The notes beneath the pieces were generated by a model. That model saw nothing but the letters and a program-made list of their open reading frames with translations, did not search any database and had not been told where the DNA came from. DNA of 31,912 nt from a virus: positions 1-31,912 of the IMG/VR virus record IMGVR_UViG_3300025138_000193. The stretch is one strand, 5' to 3'. This document shows, one piece after another, positions 1 to 7,200 of this stretch. Each line of letters starts with the position of its first letter. Position 1 is the first letter of the stretch. A program made the position numbers and the translations under genes.

Positions 1-389
1 CACCTGAAGGTTCTATATTAAGATTAGAATCACCGTTTGATTTGTTTGAAAGAATTAAGAAAGTTGCTCAAGAGTGGATTGTTCCTGGCCATAGAAAAGG
101 ATCTAACACTCATAATGTTTCAGCTACGGTTAGTTTGAAGCAAACAGAATGGGATCAAGCTGGAAAATGGATGTGGGAAAATAGAGATCATTACAATGGC
201 TTATCTGTATTACCTTATGATGGCGGTACTTATACTCAAGCACCATTTGAAGATATAAGTAAAGTACAATATGATATGGCCATGAAACATCTTAAAGATG
301 TTGATCTTAGTAAAATTGTAGAAACAGAAGATGAAACAGATCTTGCAGGAGAATTAGCTTGTGCAGGTGATAATTGTGAAATAACATGA
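1..389 (+). CDS. nrdJ: Class II (adenosylcobalamin-dependent) ribonucleoside-triphosphate reductase, 3' end only
   Basis: Reduces ribonucleotides to deoxyribonucleotides for phage DNA synthesis in the host cytoplasm. The reading frame is open from base 3 to the window edge, so this is the C-terminal part of a gene that starts outside; no start codon is claimed. Visible are the segments EWIVPGHRKGSNTHNVSATV and NGLSVLPYDGGTYTQAPFED, which match the end of the catalytic barrel of monomeric RTPR-type class II reductases as known from marine phages. The protein ends ELACAGDNCEIT; the C-x4-C pair is the family's C-terminal redox shuttle that re-reduces the active site. The stop overlaps the next start as ATGA, suggesting translational coupling. 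Class II rather than class I is inferred from the CX4C tail and these segments; the upstream active-site residues are not in the window. Confidence 0.85.
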   Translation, partial: PEGSILRLESPFDLFERIKKVAQEWIVPGHRKGSNTHNVSATVSLKQTEWDQAGKWMWENRDHYNGLSVLPYDGGTYTQAPFEDISKVQYDMAMKHLKDVDLSKIVETEDETDLAGELACAGDNCEIT

Positions 390-547
390 GAAAGTTAGCA
401 ATAATTGGAGGTCTTAGCCTGATGACAGCTGGTACTTCATATATGATGTGGCATCCACATGCACCACAGTTTGACTTAAACCCTAGTACATTAGCTATAG
501 CTAGTGGAGGGTTTTTCATAGCTGTTGGAATTAGTTATAAATTTTAA
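386..547 (+). CDS. Small two-helix membrane protein (53 aa), function unknown
   Basis: This small gene starts with ATG overlapping the reductase stop (ATGA), so it is probably translated by re-initiation. The product has a short basic start (MRK), a hydrophobic segment at about residues 4-22, a polar turn WHPHAPQFDLNPS, and a second hydrophobic segment at about 35-50 ending in YKF. This looks like a membrane hairpin. I do not recognise a family. It could be a small inner-membrane accessory protein or a holin-like peptide, but no lysis gene is visible next to it, so no function is assigned. Its position says only that it is expressed with the nucleotide-metabolism gene before it. Confidence 0.6.
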   Translation: MRKLAIIGGLSLMTAGTSYMMWHPHAPQFDLNPSTLAIASGGFFIAVGISYKF

Positions 548-558
548 AATAAAATAAT

Positions 559-606
559 ATGTGCGGACTATGTTTAGGCGGTATTTGCGAATACTGTAAC
601 ATTTAA
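559..606 (+). CDS. Possible 15-aa four-cysteine micropeptide
   Basis: An ATG at 559 opens a 15-codon frame encoding MCGLCLGGICEYCNI, with two CxxC pairs (C2/C5 and C10/C13). It lies 11 bases after the membrane protein stop and just before the terminator. The leader is A/T-only (TAAAATAAAATAAT before ATG), like the other starts in this window. Two CxxC pairs in so short a peptide would suit metal binding or thiol exchange, but the frame is so short that chance is possible. Reality would have to come from conservation in related genomes. Confidence 0.35.
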   Translation: MCGLCLGGICEYCNI

Positions 607-625
607 ATAAAAATAATACCAAATA

Positions 626-658
626 AAAAGGGGACCTCGTTATGAGATCCCCTTTTTT
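626..658. terminator. Two-sided intrinsic terminator between convergent blocks
   Basis: Arms 626-638 (AAAAGGGGACCTC) and 644-656 (GAGATCCCCTTTT) pair with one C/A mismatch around a GTTAT loop. A T run follows on the + side and an A run precedes it, so the hairpin can stop transcription from both directions. It sits between the reductase cluster (+) and the end of the late block (-). Confidence 0.88.
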
Positions 659-693
659 GGTTACAGGAACTTTTGGGTATGGTGCCCAGTTTT

Positions 694-1209
694 TTATTGT
701 TCCTTTATGTATTTACTCATAGCTAATCCTAGTTTTTTACCAAGACTAGAATCTGATTTATAATGTGCTTTAGCTACATTTCTACTATAGCATATATCTT
801 CAGCTGCTTTATCTAGTTGTTTAGATTTATCAGGATATTTACCTTTTAAATGATCAGCTATTAAATAAGCCTGTGTAGAATGTCCTGAAGGATAAGAAGG
901 TGTTTTCATAGACTTTAACTCTACATCATTAAGTTTTATATCAAAATTTTTAGCTAAATTTTTAGGTCTAGGTCTGTTAAAATATTTTTTAAGTTTGCTT
1001 ATATAAGGCACAGACTTATCTATTAATATGTCTATATCTTTATCTTTTACAATATCATTAAACTTTTTACTAATATTATCATTTGTTTTAACAAAACTTT
1101 CATTGTCAGGTATAGTTGTTAGCTTTTTAATTTCAGACATTGTTTTTAAAGAATTATCTTTAGGTGGTTTTTCTTTTTTAAAAGGCTCTATATCAAAATT
1201 TTCTAACAT
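694..1209 (-). CDS. PAP2-superfamily (class A acid phosphatase-like) phosphatase, 171 aa
   Basis: Probably hydrolyses phosphomonoesters or a lipid phosphate. All three parts of the PAP2 / acid phosphatase / vanadium haloperoxidase signature are present: K-x6-RP at K74...R81-P82, PSGH at 107-110, and SR-x5-H-x3-D at S142-R143...H149...D153. H149 would be the phosphoenzyme nucleophile, H110 the general acid, and K74/R81/R143 the phosphate ligands. The N-terminal 60 residues are charged and carry no signal peptide or membrane segments, unlike periplasmic class A enzymes or membrane PAP2 proteins, so a soluble or virion-packaged enzyme is inferred. It follows the giant virion protein by 9 bases and is the last gene before the terminator, so it should be expressed late. 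The substrate cannot be told from sequence. Confidence 0.85.
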   Translation of the reverse strand: MLENFDIEPFKKEKPPKDNSLKTMSEIKKLTTIPDNESFVKTNDNISKKFNDIVKDKDIDILIDKSVPYISKLKKYFNRPRPKNLAKNFDIKLNDVELKSMKTPSYPSGHSTQAYLIADHLKGKYPDKSKQLDKAAEDICYSRNVAKAHYKSDSSLGKKLGLAMSKYIKEQ

Positions 1210-1218
1210 AATAAATTT

Positions 1219-4200
1219 TTAAAAAGGTGAAACCCTAATTGATTTTCTTCTAATCTTATTATTTTTTGGTAAAGATTTTTTCTGAGAAGATTTATTTTGT
1301 GGGTTGATTTGCCACTCTGGCCAACCAGCTAACATAGCTACTGACTGCCACCACTCTGTTTCTTCATCAAGTGCAGCATCAATGTTTTTCATTTTAAGTA
1401 ATAACCTATCAAGCGGAACGTTAGTTACAGCTGACACTACTTTAGTAGCGGCATCGTACCCTGGATTATCTAATCCAAAATCTTCCATAGCTTTTTTTCT
1501 ACGCTTCTTACTGTCAAGTTGATATGCTGCTCCTCTAACTCTGGATATTTTAGAACTTATAGGTGGTGAAAATTGTAATAGTTTATAAATAGAGTCTACA
1601 TACTCAGGTCTTTTTCTTCCAGATCTTTCATATATGTCTAGTAAAAAGTTTTTAGCTACAGCTACTGCTGCTCCTCCCATACCTAAACCTCTTAATATAG
1701 AATCAGCCATGCCATTAGCAACGCCTATAGCTTTCTTTCTTTCTTCATCGTCGTCATCTTCGCTATTAAATCCTAAAGCAAATACTGCTTGTTGCAAAGC
1801 GTTAAATATTAAGTTTTGTAAAACACCATAATATATTATCTTGCTAACGTTGGTTTTATTATCTCCTCTTCCATTAGCTAAATCTTGAAAAGCTCTTTTT
1901 TGCATACGAGCATATTGCATTGGTGTGTTAGCATAGGCAAGTATTAAACGCCCAGCGTCACTTGATTGTTGTTGAGATATTCTCATAGGATCAGAAGACT
2001 GTTGAGACTCTTCAGCTTTTTCTCTAAACTCTAACATAGCTTGCTCTTTGGCTTCGGCTTCTGTTTTGCCTTCATTTTTCATAAGATCATTAATTCTATT
2101 TCTATAGAACATAGCGCCTCCGGTAGCTATAGCAAAGCTATCAGCAAATTGAGTAGGTGCATAACCTTTTTGTAGTATGTAAGCTATAGCAGCTTGAGCC
2201 TTGTTGCCGCTAGTATTAGCTGCATTTGCTATTTCATTTTCAGATATGTTAATTCTTAAGCCATTACGTCTATCAACTAAAAAGTCTGAATTCATTAAGA
2301 ATTTAAAATCTTTCCAGTATTGAGCTTGATTTGCAAAAGCTGCACCTGCTTTTATAGGGTTATTAAAACTCCAGTTTATAAAGTTTATATTAGATATAGT
2401 TTGCAGCACAGCTGATCTTATATTTAAGAACATGACAACACCATTAGCATTGTTTATATAATCAAGTATTCTATTGCTTAATCTATTTCCAGTAGCTAAT
2501 CTGTTTTTACCTTGCTTCATTCTTTCAAGAACATTCTTTAAAGACTCTACATATTTAGTTCCAAATGCAGCCTCTAGTTTGTTGATGTTTTCTTGAGAAA
2601 ATATAATGTCTACATTAGCTTGCCACTCTTCTAAATACTTACGTCTAACGTTTTTATTAACACCGTCTATTAAGTCTGTAGTTATAGTTCCTGCTAACCA
2701 ACCTTCTGATGGAGCTACATAACCAAAGTTTTTGTTTAGTTTAATTATCTGGTCTCCAAAATCTTTTAGATTAGGTTTAGATTCTATAATGTCTAAAAGC
2801 TCCTTAGTGTCAGCCTTAGACAATCCTGGGATAGGCATGCCTTGTTTGTTCCATATATAAACTCTAACAGCCTGCTCATTACTAAATCCAGATTCATTTG
2901 TTTCTTTCAAGTCTTTAGGCACATCAAGATCCTCTTTAAGCTTTTTAAAATCTTCCATCATGTTTTTTCTAAACGTAGATAAATTATTTTGAGCTCTAGT
3001 GTAAGGATCCATTAATCTTTCCTTAAACCACTTCATGGCTGAGTCGCCTTTCTTACCTTTAGGTAGTATAGGGTATATAAGTCCTAAAAAATCTTCAGCT
3101 GAATAAGGTATGAAAAATTTAAACCTACCTTTCTTAGCTCCTACAATTTTACCTTTAGCTTCTGAATACCTAGCTTCAGATCTTATACCTGTAGCTTGTT
3201 GAACTATATCGTTAAAGTCTTTATTTATATCTTGTTCTAAACTCATTTTAGCTTGTTGAACTTTAGATTTAACATCTAATACAGACATAGCATCTCTTAC
3301 TGCTTTAACATTTTGATAAGCATCATCAGCAAAGTAAAAGTCATTATAACCTTCAGCAGCTTTTTCTACAACCCATTTAGCTTTAGCAGCACCAGTAGAG
3401 TTACCTAACCCTGTTATATTAGATAAAGGTATATTTAAACCTACACTATCTAAAAAACCTTTAATAGGTCCTTGAGATTCAGGAGCTCTGGCTGTCAATA
3501 CAAACACATCTTCTGTCCCTCTAGCTGCTTGTATTTTTTTAGCTATATCTAATAGTGGACCAGGCTTACCATCTCTAACTATATTAAAGTCTGTAAAATC
3601 AAAATTGTAACCATCAGCAAGCATTTGAGCTCCGTTGTTAGCAAACTCTTCTGCACTCATCTCTACTCTTTCTCCACTTTTTATTGCAAAAACTTTACTA
3701 TTACTTCTGGCTAATGTGTCATCAAAATCAAATATTCTAATCTTTTTAACAGGTGCGTTTAATTTTCTAGCATTGTCAAGAGCTGCATCAACTGTGGCTG
3801 CATAGTTTATAATATCTTCATTAGTCTCCATAGACATTTTAACTACATCATTGCTTAAATCTTGTTCATTAGAAGCTTTAGCTTGTTGTATACTATTCCA
3901 TAAATTAGCAGGACCAACTGATTCTTTAACTATTTTACCTGTTTGTATATTAAATAACTCTGTAACTTCGCCACCAATAGTAAATTCATTAAACCACCTA
4001 GTAAGTGGATTATCTCCATATTGATAAGTTAGCGGCATAGAAGCTTTAAAGAAGTTACCAAAGTTATCATCAAAACCTTTTGATATAACACCTACTTGAT
4101 AACTGTCTTTTAATTTACTTAAACTAATCTCTTTGTTTTTGCCAAATATAGCGTCAGCTATCATTAAGTTCATCACAGATGAAGGTATACCATGCTCATA

Positions 4201-7200
4201 TTCAAACAGCTTACCTACGTTTTTGCTATTATAACCTTTAGTATCTATGTTTGTTGGCACGTAAGTTAATCTACCAGCAGCTCTCATAGGCCCTTTCATA
4301 TTGTCGTTAAAGCCTTTCATTAACATAGCTGCATTTTCTTTGGTTGCAGTAATGCTTTTGTCTTTTAACATTTTATCTGTAGTCTTATAATATGTTGTAA
4401 TAAAGTTCCAAGCTCTGTCAGAATAATCATTTCTACCATCTACTTCTTTCTGAGACATGTTGTTCGTAACCATATCCATAGTAGTTTTCTGCGCGTATCT
4501 TTTTGGAGCTAAAACTTCTCTAGTAGATCCGTCTTTCATTTTAAACTCTAATGAGGTTACACCAGATTTTTTATCAGTTTTAAACTTATAATCTACAATA
4601 TCAAAATTACTTTCAATAAGCTCTTTATTAAAAACCTCAACATGCCCACCATCACCAGACTCATTACCGTAAGTCATGTTTCTTTTTAATCCACCGTCTT
4701 CAAAACCTCCCTTAAACAATATAAAATCAGCAGCTAAGTCTAATTTACTTTTACCTTGTTTTTTGTATTCATTTACTAGTATAGGTATAGATACATTTAT
4801 AAAAGCTTTTTGTCTTTGTCTACCTTCAGAAGTAAATAAATTTCCAACACTAATACTGTTTCCATCTGCATCTTTTAAGTTCCAGAACTTATTTAAAGTA
4901 GTATTTTCATCAGCATTTAAACTACCATCAATATAAGATTTTAAAGGAAAATCAGTTATACCTTCGTATTCTACTACTTGTTTTCCAAACTTGTTTATTA
5001 ATGGAGTATATAGGTCTACTAACTTAGTTATTTCAGGTTTACTTAATTTATCAGCGTATAAACTTTCTATAATACTTCTAACTTGAACTTTGGTATCTTT
5101 AATTTTATTAGAAAAACCTACGTTATACCCGGTGTCAAGCAATAGTTTAATTAACCTGTCTTTATCTTCCATGTATATTCCAAAGTTGTTAGCTGTTGGA
5201 TTTTTAATTTCAGAAAACTGTCTCTCTACTTCTTTAGATAGCTTAGACTGAACACCTCTGTCTATAGCAGAAGCCATTACCTGTATAACATCATCAGCTA
5301 CTAGATAATTTAACTCAGGGTTTCTATTAGTAATTTTATCTATAGTATCCTGTTCTGTCATTACTTGCATAGTGCCATCAAAACCGTATGTCTTAGCTAA
5401 GTTTTTAATTAGTGCTTCGTCTCTACCTCTTTTCTTAAAAAAGTCTACAAATTCTTTTGGGCTAGGATCTAGTCTTGTGTAGAGATTTGGACCAGACTTT
5501 GGGTTAGAATAAACTAATCTACCAGTTCCTTCATAAGAAGGTATTTCATTTACGTTTAAGTTTGTTTTATCTAGTCTAGTGAATATTTTATCTTTTGATA
5601 ATCTCTCCATAGCTACTAAATCAGCTATAGAAAGTTTATTTACTACAGCGTCTTTAAGTTCTAATAATCTTTCGTCACTCTTGCCTAACGATTCTTTTAT
5701 ATTATCATAAAGTATAGACTCATACTGAGCAGCTATATTATTTCTAAAATCTTTTATTATTCTTGTATAATCTAATTCAGCTTGTTGAAAATCTTTTCTA
5801 CTTATTGAGTCTTTATTTTTTAATATAGCTCTAACGTCTTTTAAATTAACTACAACGTCTGGTTGTCCTTTTTTCTTTCTAGTATATTCTAGCTTTGGTA
5901 ATTTAGTACCTAGCACTAGCTCATTAGCTCTAAGTATAGCATTATACATATCAGAACCTGGCAACACACCAGACTGTCTAGTGAAATTTAATTCTTCTGG
6001 TATGTTAACTTCTTCTGCAGCGACAGGGTCAAATTGTTTTCTACCTTCTACTTGAGCATCTATTTCTAATGAATTACTTGGAGAAGCTCCTTTAGCCATT
6101 TGTTTTCTAGCATCACCAACTTTAAATGGCGCGTAATTACCCATATAAGCAGCTATAGGATTTTTAGCTGTCATTTGTATCTCTGGGTTCATAGCTAACA
6201 AGTGGTTTAAAAAAGGTCCTGTTATAGTAGTCATTGCTAATTCAGCATCAAAACTTGACAGTTGCATTATTTGATCTATCCAGTCTCTACTAATATCTTC
6301 AAATAACTGTGCGCCTTCAGGAGTTAATACTCCACCTTTTTTTGTTTTGTTATCAAACTTTTTACCATCGACTAACATATAGTTTAGGTACTCTTGTTGA
6401 CTTATTGATATTCTTTTTTCTGGATCTTCTGGATCAACTACAGTAAACTTCTTATTAAATATATCTCTATACTTTATATTTCTATCGTCTTGTTCTTTAG
6501 ATGTTTTTGGCTTTTCTTTTTTTGGACCTTTACTTACTACACTATTAATAGCAGCTAGTACTGTTGGCGCTAAAGCTTCTGAAGATCTAGCATCTGCAAC
6601 ATCTTGCTCTGTTAAAGTACCAGTACTTATTTTCTTAGCTAAACCAACTAAAAACGAAACAGCGTCAGTTTCTCCTTTAAAATTAACTTCAAAACCTTTT
6701 TCTTTTGTAGTATTATTAGACATAAAACCAAATAAACTAGCTAGCTTTCTATTTTTCTTTTGGTTAAAATCTATATTACCTTGATCTACCTGTTCTAAAA
6801 ATTCTATTACAAATTCTTCTGCTTGTATCTTAGGAGTTGCACCAACACTCATTTTTTGTCTTACAACATTGAGCATATCAGGATCTTGTTTTCCTAAGTA
6901 ATCTGATATAGATCCTGCTAATTGACTAAAATCTCCATCTCCAGTTTGTAATATTTCCTTAAACACAGCGTGACCAGGCTCATGTACACCTATAGAAGTT
7001 CTATCATTTTTAACAGAGTTTTCTAATATAATAAATTGCTGGCCGTTTATATTATCTAAACCGTTTAGTGTTCCATCTTTTATAGATTTTATTTGAGCAG
7101 ATTTATCTTCTTCTGATAAGTTTTCAGCATTTTTAACAAGCTCAATTGCTTCAGCGTTTGTATTAGCAACATTCACACTAACACCATAACTATTTTGAGC

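Noticed and set aside
4160-4220. HNH-like nuclease in the giant protein (EYEHGIP, H1985)
   Set aside because: Only one His/Glu cluster is seen; the Asn and second His of an HNH site cannot be placed, so it is not listed as a domain.
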